Source: a bacterium
GTDB lineage: Bacteria > Planctomycetota > UBA8108 > UBA1146
DNA length: 35,392 nt
Reading direction: 5' to 3'
NCBI GenBank assembly: GCA_029976805.1
Contig: JAPOLY010000025.1
Span: 1 to 35,392, forward strand
Part shown: piece by piece, positions 24,971 through 32,311 of the stretch
How the letters are laid out: every line of letters begins with the position of its first letter
Numbering within the stretch: position 1 is the stretch's first letter
Notes under the pieces: generated by a model
Told to the model about the DNA's origin: nothing
What the model saw: only the letters and a program-made list of their open reading frames with translations
The model's database searches: none
Made by a program: the position numbers and the translations under genes

Positions 24971-25690
24971 TCAGGAATGACTTTCTTTGCTGTCACCACT
25001 GGTGGCGGCAGCCCAGATCACAACACCGAAAGCAATCTTGTTGACGAAGTCAGCAAGGTTGTAGATCAGGTTCAGTGTTCCGATGTCTCCGGATCCTGCG
25101 TAACCCCAGATGTAGCCAAGCGGGTAAATCGCCCAGCCAACGGTCACGATCATGCGCAAGGCATTGAAGGCCTTCTTCGAAGCGGCAGTGCCACTCTCAG
25201 CGCTGATCTTGCTGGCCTCACCAGCAAAGATTTCGTAGATGATGTAGAACCATGCTGCACATCCGACGGCGAAGTATCCCCAAAGTGCCGTGGTGTTCTC
25301 AGGATTCACTTCTCCCAGGTATCCGGTAACCAGCATCACGACCGCAGCAACAAGAAGACGCCAGAAAAGGGATGTTGCAACAGATGCGATGGCTGCAAGT
25401 ATCAAGTAGAACTCGACGATTTGCAGGGGAACAGTCAAGAGCCAGTCTACGTAACGGAAAACAAGTGGGCTTTCTCCAGTCGCTGCCCAAACCTCTCTCA
25501 TGTAGAAATAGTGAATCGCAGCGATTCCGGTGACCATTGCGGCAACGGTGAGGGAGGTTTTCCACTTCCCGACTGCACGGTCCCTTTCCACAAAGAAGAA
25601 GAATGTTGCTGCAACCATTGCTGCAGAGATGATCCAAAATGACACACCCACGTAATCCGTTGGATTGAGCATGGCGATTTGATTTTCCAT
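24971..25690 (-). CDS. Proteorhodopsin, light-driven proton pump (DTE motif, blue-type Gln)
   Basis: A 239-residue seven-helix microbial rhodopsin of the inner membrane. Helix C reads RYVDWLLTVPLQIVEFYLIL. Asp82 (proton acceptor), Thr86 and Glu93 (donor) form the DTE motif of outward proton pumps, and Gln90 occupies the place of proteorhodopsin residue 105, where Gln gives blue and Leu green absorption. His60 in AAIHYFY is the counter-ion His of proteorhodopsins. Lys218 in NLADFVNKIAFG binds retinal, with Asp214 four residues earlier. ATG at 25690 is chosen over upstream non-ATG starts; a GGAA sequence lies some 10 bases before it. The carotenoid and blh genes directly downstream supply retinal. 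No ketolase gene is present. Confidence 0.96.
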   Translation of the reverse strand: MENQIAMLNPTDYVGVSFWIISAAMVAATFFFFVERDRAVGKWKTSLTVAAMVTGIAAIHYFYMREVWAATGESPLVFRYVDWLLTVPLQIVEFYLILAAIASVATSLFWRLLVAAVVMLVTGYLGEVNPENTTALWGYFAVGCAAWFYIIYEIFAGEASKISAESGTAASKKAFNALRMIVTVGWAIYPLGYIWGYAGSGDIGTLNLIYNLADFVNKIAFGVVIWAAATSGDSKESHS

Positions 25691-25729
25691 GGCTTTCAGA
25701 TTCCTTTCGAAAGCACCACATTGCCTCAT

Positions 25730-25837
25730 GCAGAGTTACCTAACGGCCAAATCCGGTAGGACAAAAACATCTGCTTAGACAAACGGATCACAAAATCTAT
25801 CTGGATCGAAACATTTTGTATGGTGGGGAGAAAAAGG
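25730..25837 (-). promoter_or_regulatory. Rhodopsin promoter region
   Basis: Non-coding DNA between the repeat array and the rhodopsin start. On the minus strand it contains the related sequences TTTGTCTAAG and TTTTGTCCTA, 16 bases or so apart, which could be promoter or regulator half-sites. I cannot name a standard -35/-10 pair. With the array at 25838-25890 it must hold the signals for the rhodopsin-carotenoid cluster, unless hflX transcription reads through. Confidence 0.4.
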
Positions 25838-25890
25838 GTGAACGGTTGTGAACGGTTGTGAACGGTTGTGATCAGTTTTGATCAGAACGC
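25838..25890. repeat. 10-bp tandem repeat array upstream of rhodopsin
   Basis: AACGGTTGTG occurs three times without a break (25841-25870), preceded by GTG. Two degenerate units in the same register follow, ATCAGTTTTG (25871-25880) and ATCAGAACGC (25881-25890), in which TGATCAG is itself repeated at 10-base spacing. The period of 10 puts every unit on the same face of the helix, as for a cooperative DNA-binding protein. The array abuts the hflX stop codon and lies 148-200 bases upstream of the rhodopsin ATG. The units are too short and unspaced for a CRISPR. Confidence 0.8.
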
Positions 25891-27225
25891 TTATATACCG
25901 TCGAAAGGAATCCCTGCTTGCGTTAAGACATTTTCCCAGCGCTGTTTCATGCCTGGCTGAAAGAGAACATTAATTTCGATGCCCTCGTCCACAAATCTTT
26001 CCTCGTCGATACGTGAGGACTGTCTCAATTTTGCGATCAGGTCTGCCCTTGCATGGGGAATCAGGTAGGAGCCCGACTCCTGACGTTGCTGACCGAGTTC
26101 AACAATCTTCTCAACCAAAAGCTCTACTCCAGCTCCGGTTCCCGCACTGATGGCAAAGGAGTTTTCATGTTCTGCAAGAAGGTGTTGAAGGTCGATTTTT
26201 CGTTCTTCAGGAATCCGATCGAGTTTGTTGAAGACCAACCAACATTGATGATCGCCACAACCAATTTTGTTCAGGGTCCTGTCCACCGATTCCATATCAA
26301 AGTCCACGGTGGGGGACGACGCATCGATGACATGAAGAAGAATGTCTGCTTCCCGGGCCTCCATCAGGGTGGCATGGAAAGAGGCGACCAGATCATGGGG
26401 CAGTTTGCGAATAAAGCCTACGGTGTCACTGAGGAGCACGTCGAACGGCAGTTCTAACTCCCACTTGCGAGTACTCGTGTCGAGAGTGGAGAAGAGACGA
26501 TCCTCAACAAGGATCTCTGCTCCGGTCAGTCGCTTCATCAATGTGGATTTTCCGGCGTTGGTATAGCCAACCAAAGCGATGCGGAAAGATCCTTCTCGTG
26601 ATTTGTTTTGGGTGTTGGCCTGCTTCTCAATTTCAGCAAGTCTTTTGTTGAGGATGGAGATCTTTTTGCGGATGATTCGACGGTCAGTTTCCAACTGGGT
26701 CTCACCGGGTCCCCGGGTGCCCACCGCTCCACCTTCCATCCGCGAAAGGTGAGTCCACATGCGAGTCAGTCGTGACTGAAAATACTTCAGCTGTGCCAAC
26801 TCGATCTGGATCTGCGCCTGATGGGTGCGGGCATTGCGAGCAAAGATGTCCATGATCAATTCAGACCGGTCGACCACACGCAGCTCGGTGACCTCTTCGA
26901 TGTTTCGACCCTGGGCTGGGGAAATCGGGTCATCGATGAGAATCAGGTGGGCTTCATGTTCCTTGGCCACGTGAGCCAGCTCCTCCAGTTTTCCCTTGCC
27001 GACGTACGTTGCCGTATGGGGTTTGGGGCGTTTTTGCAGAACGGAGTCGACAATATCTACCCCGGCGGTATCTGCGAGGGCGGTGATTTCCGCGATGGGG
27101 TCAACATCTCCCACCGACTCGGATGGGTCTCCCGGTCCAATGACCTTCAATACCACGGCTCTGTCCCTGGCCACCTCTCCCTGGGAAAGATGCTGATGGC
27201 TGCTTTCAAAGGACTGTTTGGCCAT
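25891..27225 (-). CDS. hflX: Ribosome-associated GTPase HflX
   Basis: A 444-residue GTPase that splits or rescues stalled ribosomes under stress in known members. The N-terminal HflX domain has PHTATYVGKGKLEEL and LILIDDPISPAQGRNIEE, then the linker with RMEGGAVGTRGPGETQLETDRR. The G domain has G1 GYTNAGKSTLM, G2 FSTLDTSTRKW, G3 DTVGFIRKLP and G4 NKLDRI. A C-terminal domain of about 70 residues follows. The ATG at 27225 gives normal length. It is divergent from the kinase-GNAT gene and upstream, on the same strand, of the rhodopsin cluster. Confidence 0.95.
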   Translation of the reverse strand: MAKQSFESSHQHLSQGEVARDRAVVLKVIGPGDPSESVGDVDPIAEITALADTAGVDIVDSVLQKRPKPHTATYVGKGKLEELAHVAKEHEAHLILIDDPISPAQGRNIEEVTELRVVDRSELIMDIFARNARTHQAQIQIELAQLKYFQSRLTRMWTHLSRMEGGAVGTRGPGETQLETDRRIIRKKISILNKRLAEIEKQANTQNKSREGSFRIALVGYTNAGKSTLMKRLTGAEILVEDRLFSTLDTSTRKWELELPFDVLLSDTVGFIRKLPHDLVASFHATLMEAREADILLHVIDASSPTVDFDMESVDRTLNKIGCGDHQCWLVFNKLDRIPEERKIDLQHLLAEHENSFAISAGTGAGVELLVEKIVELGQQRQESGSYLIPHARADLIAKLRQSSRIDEERFVDEGIEINVLFQPGMKQRWENVLTQAGIPFDGI

Positions 27226-27274
27226 GAGAAGGTCGCTCCGGTTCCGGGGGCAGGGAGAAATACGAAAAAATCGT

Positions 27275-27288
27275 CTGATTGCAATCAG
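27275..27288. promoter_or_regulatory. Perfect 14-bp palindrome between divergent genes
   Basis: CTGATTGCAATCAG is a perfect dyad in the 206-base spacer between hflX (minus) and the kinase-GNAT gene (plus). The rest of that spacer holds no gene. A dimeric repressor or activator site is plausible; I do not recognise the family. It lies 50 bases upstream of the hflX start and 144 bases upstream of the plus-strand start. Confidence 0.4.
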
Positions 27289-27431
27289 GAGGATAGCAAG
27301 CAGGGATCAGAAGCACCACCGGAGGGGAGAGGATCTTCTGTTCTCTATGCGTCGAATCCCCTGTCAGAAGGCGTTACGATCCTGTCGCCGAATGTTTGCC
27401 AGCAACAGGGTTGGAATCTTGAGGGGGGATC

Positions 27432-29522
27432 TTGCAGCAATCCGTGCCATCCGATGACCACCTCTCTTCCACAGCTTCCGCTGCAGAGTGGTTTCCCCAT
27501 CTGGGATCCCCTGCATACGGGTTGCAGGAAGCAGTGCCCCGAAGACGTGAATGGTTAGTGGATCTTCGGATGGATGCGGATGCGATCGCCGATGATCCGG
27601 GTGCTTCCCTTTTACAAAAAAGTCGGGAACGCGAGGTGTGGTGGATTCCTCCGTCTCCTTCGCGGCCGACCCTGATCGCCAAGATTCACCGGGAAACGGA
27701 CCTCTCTGCCCGGTTGAGGCGCAGGCTGGGGTGGGGCAGGGCACGACTGGAGTGGCACTTTTTAAAAAGCGCTGAGGAGCGCGAGATTCCCGTTCCCCGG
27801 CCGGTGGGTTGGTTTACCTCACCCTCGGGGGATGGTGTTTTCACCGAGTACCTCCTCGATACGGAGTCCTTTCCGCAATATCTGCAGCGGTTTGATGGAG
27901 CTGAGCGGGCTGTCGTCCTGCACAAACTGGGTGAACTGGTGGCCCGACTCGCAAAAGCGGGATTGGAGGCCCGTGATTTGCACACCGGCAATATTCTTGC
28001 TCGAGGATCCGACGCGGCCTCAACTCAACTGTGGGTGGTTGATCTTCATGATGCACGACTGCGATTGTCGTTGTTGCCGGCAGCTCAGGAGAGAATGCTG
28101 ATTCAGGTCGCGCAGGCTCTGGGTGGAGTGAGATCAGGAAGTGACGTCGAGCAGATGCTTGAGGGCTGGGCTGCGGCGGCACGTCAGTGGGGCATCGATG
28201 CCCGCTGGGGTCGAGGACCGGTGACATGGGTCGGTGGAGTCGCCCGTCAGGCGGTCTGTCCACAAAAGCGCAAATACATCGAGAGAATCGTCGAACGGAA
28301 AGAACGTCGAAGGCGCCTGAAGCGTTTGCGCAGAGGTGTTTCGATACGCCGTTCCCATTCCAGTGGCAACGGCCACACCTGGACCCGTTTTCCCCATAGC
28401 CAGCGCAGAAAGTTCCCTGACCGTTTGCGTTGGCGATCCCAGACAGAGGAATCCCTCTCAGTAAACAGTCTGATGAGATCGTGGCACGGTAATCTGGTCG
28501 AGCAATTGTTGTTGCACCGGCCTCCTCCGGCATTGCTTTATCGCCGTTCCAGAAGTGCTCTCGGCTGGCGTCATCATTTGTTGGAACCCGAGCCGGAGGG
28601 GAAGTCCCTCAGGGAATGGCTCAGGGATTCAGAATCCGATGGTGCTATGGAGTCGGTACTCCATGAAGTTCGCCATCTTCACCGACAAGGAGTCCGCATA
28701 AGGGGCGCAGTTCCGGAGCGTTGGTCTCTGCAGAAAATGCAAGAGGGGTGGAGTCCCCGTATCGATCCCCACTGCCTCGAGTATCAGGGTTTTGTTTCCG
28801 CCCACGAACGGCTGGAAGATTTGCTCGCCGTGACCTCTCACTATGGCGAGAAGATTTCACGGACCGACCGACTGCGCTGGATCATTGCGGGTCTCGAGTT
28901 GGAATCGGACCGGCGGACCCTGCGCAAGGACTGGCGTCGCGGATTCGAGGGGATGGCCAGAGCCTTGTCTGACCCCGAAGCCTTACCCTGGAGTGAGAAT
29001 ACGATTACTGCTGTCGCAGGACGTGAGGGGCAACCGGGGGAGCCGTTGTCTGTTGACAGGATGATGGCACTGCATCGATTGAATGAAGCCAATGCTCCCG
29101 AGGTTGGATCTCTTGAACCGCCGGTCTTTGCAGCGTTGCTTCAAAAAGCCCAGCGTATCTGGACCATCGATGACCCCATGAAGTGTGGCGATGATCCTGC
29201 AGGTCTGTTGGTAGTGATGCGACGCGAGGCCAATTATGACAGTCCCAACTTCCAGTGGTTTCAAAGGGGCTTTGACCGTTTTGCTTACGTGGATCGGATC
29301 GCCATCGATGAGCGCTCCCGTCGTCAGGGAGTTGGAGAAGCACTGTACCTGACTCTGGAGGCGTGGGCGCGGCATCGGGGTCTGAAGAGAATCGTCTGCG
29401 AGGTCAATCTTCATCCCCGTAATGAAACCAGCTTGGCTTTTCACTTCGCCTTCGGCTTCCGTGAAGTCGGACAATTCATCGGTCGTGGCAAGGGGGTCAT
29501 GATGCTGGAGAAGTTGCTTTAA
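27432..29522 (+). CDS. LPS-kinase-like / degenerate kinase-like / GNAT acetyltransferase fusion
   Basis: 696 residues. Residues about 65-290 resemble Kdo/WaaP-type lipopolysaccharide kinases: Lys84 in LIAKIHR, the catalytic loop RDLHTGNIL (Asp182, Asn187) and VVDLHD in place of DFG (Asp204). Residues about 320-540 look like a second kinase-related domain (SWHGNLVEQLLL, LLYRRSRSALGWRHHLLE, GKSLREWLRD), but its would-be catalytic loop (RGAVPERWSLQKM) lacks the Asp/Asn pair, so it is probably inactive. Residues about 545-696 are a GNAT acetyltransferase with the acetyl-CoA loop RSRRQGVG and the NLHPRNETSLAFHFAFGF end. The start is TTG at 27432 with AGGGGG before it (GTG 27444 is possible). Substrates are not deducible; core sugars or a small molecule are candidates. 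Confidence 0.75.
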   Translation: MQQSVPSDDHLSSTASAAEWFPHLGSPAYGLQEAVPRRREWLVDLRMDADAIADDPGASLLQKSREREVWWIPPSPSRPTLIAKIHRETDLSARLRRRLGWGRARLEWHFLKSAEEREIPVPRPVGWFTSPSGDGVFTEYLLDTESFPQYLQRFDGAERAVVLHKLGELVARLAKAGLEARDLHTGNILARGSDAASTQLWVVDLHDARLRLSLLPAAQERMLIQVAQALGGVRSGSDVEQMLEGWAAAARQWGIDARWGRGPVTWVGGVARQAVCPQKRKYIERIVERKERRRRLKRLRRGVSIRRSHSSGNGHTWTRFPHSQRRKFPDRLRWRSQTEESLSVNSLMRSWHGNLVEQLLLHRPPPALLYRRSRSALGWRHHLLEPEPEGKSLREWLRDSESDGAMESVLHEVRHLHRQGVRIRGAVPERWSLQKMQEGWSPRIDPHCLEYQGFVSAHERLEDLLAVTSHYGEKISRTDRLRWIIAGLELESDRRTLRKDWRRGFEGMARALSDPEALPWSENTITAVAGREGQPGEPLSVDRMMALHRLNEANAPEVGSLEPPVFAALLQKAQRIWTIDDPMKCGDDPAGLLVVMRREANYDSPNFQWFQRGFDRFAYVDRIAIDERSRRQGVGEALYLTLEAWARHRGLKRIVCEVNLHPRNETSLAFHFAFGFREVGQFIGRGKGVMMLEKLL

Positions 29523-29534
29523 CATACGCAGTGG

Positions 29535-29555
29535 AAGCTGAAGTGGCTTCAGTTT
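29535..29555 (+). terminator. Hairpin after the kinase-GNAT gene, possible terminator
   Basis: AAGCTGAAG (29535-29543) pairs with CTTCAGTTT (29547-29555), counting one G-U pair, around the loop TGG. It begins 13 bases after the stop. The trailing T-run is only three bases, so termination would be weak. Confidence 0.4.
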
Positions 29556-29595
29556 CGACAAAGCACAGACCAAATCAGCGAAGAAGGAGGATGGG

Positions 29596-29901
29596 ATGCA
29601 CGTTCTTGTAGTCAATTTCAATCTCGAGGGGATCAATCATGATCAGTACAGTGAAGCTTGCGATGAACTGGCTGGCACCTTTGCAGCAATTCCTGGTCTG
29701 ATTGCCAAGGTCTGGCTCTCCGACCCTGACAGCAACACCTATGGGGGAGTTTATACCTTCGAAGACAAAGCTGCTTTTGAGGCGTATCAGGCGGGTGAAG
29801 TTTTTGCAGCAGTGGCGGGTAACCCGAACTTCACCAATGTTACAGCGAAAGATTTCGGAATCCTTGACGGGCCGACGCGAGTCACCCGAGGGGTGAACTA
29901 G
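29596..29901 (+). CDS. YdhR-like putative monooxygenase (ferredoxin-like, Dabb/ABM superfamily)
   Basis: A 101-residue protein resembling E. coli YdhR: an N-terminal strand with Asn/Phe (VVNFNLEG), a helix, the IPGLIAKVWLSDPDSNTYGG core, YTFEDKAAFEAYQ and a C-terminal KDFGILD strand. YdhR-type proteins are small dimeric alpha-beta barrels suggested to act on aromatic or quinone-like substrates, but no reaction is firmly known. The ATG at 29596 follows AAGGAGGATGGG. It stands alone between the kinase fusion and the convergent eboE-like gene (13-base gap). Confidence 0.75.
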   Translation: MHVLVVNFNLEGINHDQYSEACDELAGTFAAIPGLIAKVWLSDPDSNTYGGVYTFEDKAAFEAYQAGEVFAAVAGNPNFTNVTAKDFGILDGPTRVTRGVN

Positions 29902-29914
29902 CCCTTTCAAAGGT

Positions 29915-31135
29915 TCAGGCCTCGGTGGTCTTTCTGGCCCAGCGCAGTTCGGCGGCGATGCCGTCGATCAGTTTTTGCTGGCGTTCCTTTTTCCGCAGGC
30001 CTTTGGTCAGGACCGGCCAGGTGTAGGTCTCGACGGCGATGTGGGGACCCTTTTTGGAGCGCTGCCGACGCAGTCCCTCTTCGAGGAGGGCCTGTGCATC
30101 CTTGCGAGTGGTTGCCAGTTTGCCGTGACGCGCTTTCGAAAGAGGCACATGGAAGTGGGTACGGATTTCGCGGATCTCTGAAAGATCACGGCGACGCAGT
30201 TTTGGCAGATCCTCAAGCCGTTCTATGGAGCCGTCTTTCATTTGCAATGCAGTCTGGTGAAGGTAGCGCGGCTCGACATGCCCGAGCAATTCGGCCATGG
30301 CCTCCTCATTACGTTCGGGATACTTGAGTGCAGGGGCACTGGTGATGTGAACCTTACCGACGTGGATGCCCTCTTTGTCGAGGAGTTTCCAGTCGTCGAG
30401 GGGGGAGCGGAAAAGTACTGCTGAATGACAGGCATCGAGATTGACGGTCCAGTGACGGCGCAACAGTTTTTCTGCCTTGCGTTTGGAGCATCCCAGCTCT
30501 GCGGCCAGTGCAGGCAGAAGTGGGGCCAAGTGGTTCTTCCAGAAGAAGATGACGTCTTCTGCACACTCAAAAGTGGTATCCGGTTCCGGCTCGGCATTGA
30601 GAAGAATGCGGTAGCCCGTATCAAATTCTATCCGTGCCAAATGAGCGACCACCTTCATGTAGTTGGTCGCCATCTTTTTCAACGTGTTGTTTCTGTGGCC
30701 TGCGGCACGGTAGCCACCCCCCAATGTGGAGATGGTCAACAGTCGGGAGGTCGGACCCAGTCTCACCAGAGCGTCCGCAATCCGGTTGGTGATTTTTGCT
30801 CGTGTGGCAACGGCCCATGACGGTACGTAAACCGCTTCCTTGACCCGACGGGCATGGAAGTCTTGAAGAGGGAAAGCATTGACGGTGTAGATGTGAAAAT
30901 CATGGTTGCGCAACCATGCTCCGACCTGCTCGGCGACCCCATGACGACAGAGTTCGGCTGCGAGTTTCGATCCGATGTGGGGAGCCAGCGCAAACGGTTT
31001 CCCGGGGGCAATACTGTTACGAACAGGGATGACATAGTCCCTCAACGCCGCGTGCAAGTCTTCGACACTGCTCGCGGGGTGTGCATTCATCTCGTAACCG
31101 AGGGGGAGGCTCTTGCGGCCCCGGCCGACAAACAT
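29915..31135 (-). CDS. EboE-like metabolite-traffic protein (TIM-barrel)
   Basis: 406 residues that match the EboE family of sugar-isomerase-like TIM barrels. The N-terminal LGYEMNAHPASSVEDL, FHIYTVNAFPLQDFHARRVKEAVYVPSW, TISTLGGGYR and the metal-site-like NAEPEPDTTFE and VNLDACHSAVLF are in the family's order. In ebo clusters of cyanobacteria, Bacteroidota and others, EboE works with EboA-F in moving small metabolites toward the periplasm. Here I see no other ebo gene, so this copy is an orphan within the window. The ATG at 31135 lies 8 bases after the lipoprotein gene stop, so the two are co-transcribed. The substrate is unknown. Confidence in the family is good, in the role low. Confidence 0.72.
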   Translation of the reverse strand: MFVGRGRKSLPLGYEMNAHPASSVEDLHAALRDYVIPVRNSIAPGKPFALAPHIGSKLAAELCRHGVAEQVGAWLRNHDFHIYTVNAFPLQDFHARRVKEAVYVPSWAVATRAKITNRIADALVRLGPTSRLLTISTLGGGYRAAGHRNNTLKKMATNYMKVVAHLARIEFDTGYRILLNAEPEPDTTFECAEDVIFFWKNHLAPLLPALAAELGCSKRKAEKLLRRHWTVNLDACHSAVLFRSPLDDWKLLDKEGIHVGKVHITSAPALKYPERNEEAMAELLGHVEPRYLHQTALQMKDGSIERLEDLPKLRRRDLSEIREIRTHFHVPLSKARHGKLATTRKDAQALLEEGLRRQRSKKGPHIAVETYTWPVLTKGLRKKERQQKLIDGIAAELRWARKTTEA

Positions 31136-31143
31136 GAGCTGCT

Positions 31144-32145
31144 CTAGGGTGCACCGGTCTTGTAGATGACAGAACCGGAAACGCCTTCGATGTTACAGCG
31201 AGCAGGTTCGATGCCATATAGGGTGACGTCGCCCTCTACACTCTGGACAACAGCACCATCGCGGCCATCGATCAGCAAGACATCGCCGGTGATGTAACGG
31301 GCTTCAAGAGCCCCTTCTCTTCCCCAGATTTCCACAGAGCCACTGATCTCACTAACTCGGCACGCCTCTGCACCATCACGAATCTTCAGAGAGCCGGTGA
31401 CACCCACGATTTCGCAGGGACCGGAGCCACCACTGATATCCACGTTGCCGGCCGCCTGGTAGATCTCGATGGGGCCCTCAAGGCTGGTGATGGACAAGTT
31501 GCCGCGGAATCCATCGACCACGATGGCTCCTTCGCTGTCCTGAATGTCGAGATCAAAATCGATGGATTCGTCAGCAGGAAGGGTCACCTTCATCTCGATG
31601 AGGCATTCTTCCCGTTCAGCCAGATCCGGTTCGATGATCCGGGCCCGGTAGCGGCCGGGAGCGGTATTGTCGAGAGCAATACGAACCCCGGCAGCGAGAG
31701 CCCTGGCCCTGTCCAGTCCGACAGCTCGGCTGACGACATCTGCAGAGAATGAGATGGTGGTCGCTTCAGGATCGCGGCAGATCTCCAGGGGACCCGAGCC
31801 ATTCATGAGGACCAGTTTTTCGACCAGGTCGGCATCGACAGTGACCGAGGTCATCGAGTCCTTCTCAGAGAGAGGCTCAGGACTGGAAGATGGGGCAGGT
31901 GTCTCCATATCGGTTTGGGCAGAGACAGGCATCGGTTCTGAAGTGGAAGACCCGTCGGTTACCGCCGGAACGATGCCATCGGCGACAGTCGGGGGCTCCA
32001 CCATGGGAGCATCTTCGATGCTTGTGGGGGCGACTTTATTGGGAGCATCCGATCGGATTTCAGCAGATTTTTTGACCGGTGTACCGCCACAGCCGGACAG
32101 GACCAGAAGGGCACCCAAAGCCACCAGCAAATGCTTCAACATCAT
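31144..32145 (-). CDS. Lipoprotein with DUF4097-like beta-repeat domain
   Basis: About 333 residues. The signal peptide MMLKHLLVALGALLVLSGC ends in the lipobox LSGC. A Pro/Ser/Thr/Glu-rich linker (about 20-105) tethers the globular part. The C-terminal half has ~20-residue beta repeats with a G-x-hydrophobic-x-I pattern (GNLSITSLEGPIEI, GNVDISGGSGPCEI, GSLKIRDG, GSVEIWGREG, GDVLLIDG, GDVTLYG). This predicts a right-handed beta-helix like the DUF4097 / putative auto-transporter-adhesin head domains. The ATG at 32145 follows AGAGG by six bases; TTG 32160 is less likely. It heads a two-gene unit with the eboE-like gene. A structural or binding role at the envelope is likely, with no catalytic motif seen. 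Confidence 0.78.
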   Translation of the reverse strand: MMLKHLLVALGALLVLSGCGGTPVKKSAEIRSDAPNKVAPTSIEDAPMVEPPTVADGIVPAVTDGSSTSEPMPVSAQTDMETPAPSSSPEPLSEKDSMTSVTVDADLVEKLVLMNGSGPLEICRDPEATTISFSADVVSRAVGLDRARALAAGVRIALDNTAPGRYRARIIEPDLAEREECLIEMKVTLPADESIDFDLDIQDSEGAIVVDGFRGNLSITSLEGPIEIYQAAGNVDISGGSGPCEIVGVTGSLKIRDGAEACRVSEISGSVEIWGREGALEARYITGDVLLIDGRDGAVVQSVEGDVTLYGIEPARCNIEGVSGSVIYKTGAP

Positions 32146-32224
32146 GACATACCTCTTCAACGAAATGGGACACGAGCAGGCAGTGTATCACGAAGGGCAA
32201 ACTGCAGGAGAGCCCACGAGCAAA

Positions 32225-32236
32225 ATTCCCGGGAAT
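32225..32236. promoter_or_regulatory. 12-bp palindrome in the lipoprotein/moxR divergent spacer
   Basis: ATTCCCGGGAAT is a perfect dyad midway between the divergent lipoprotein (minus) and moxR (plus) genes. It could be an operator for both. It is short and GC-centred, so chance cannot be excluded. Confidence 0.3.
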
Positions 32237-32311
32237 CGCCAACTTTCGCCTGTTCCTTGCCCTCGGCGGTGTGATCGGAGATGCTGATCTATCCGCATGA
32301 AGGAGAATTCG

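Noticed and set aside
25838-25890. CRISPR array
   Set aside because: The units are 10 bases with no spacers, and no cas gene is present.
29673-29684. Second sigma-54 promoter (TGGCACCTTTGC)
   Set aside because: The GG to GC distance is three bases too short, and the site lies inside the YdhR-like coding region.
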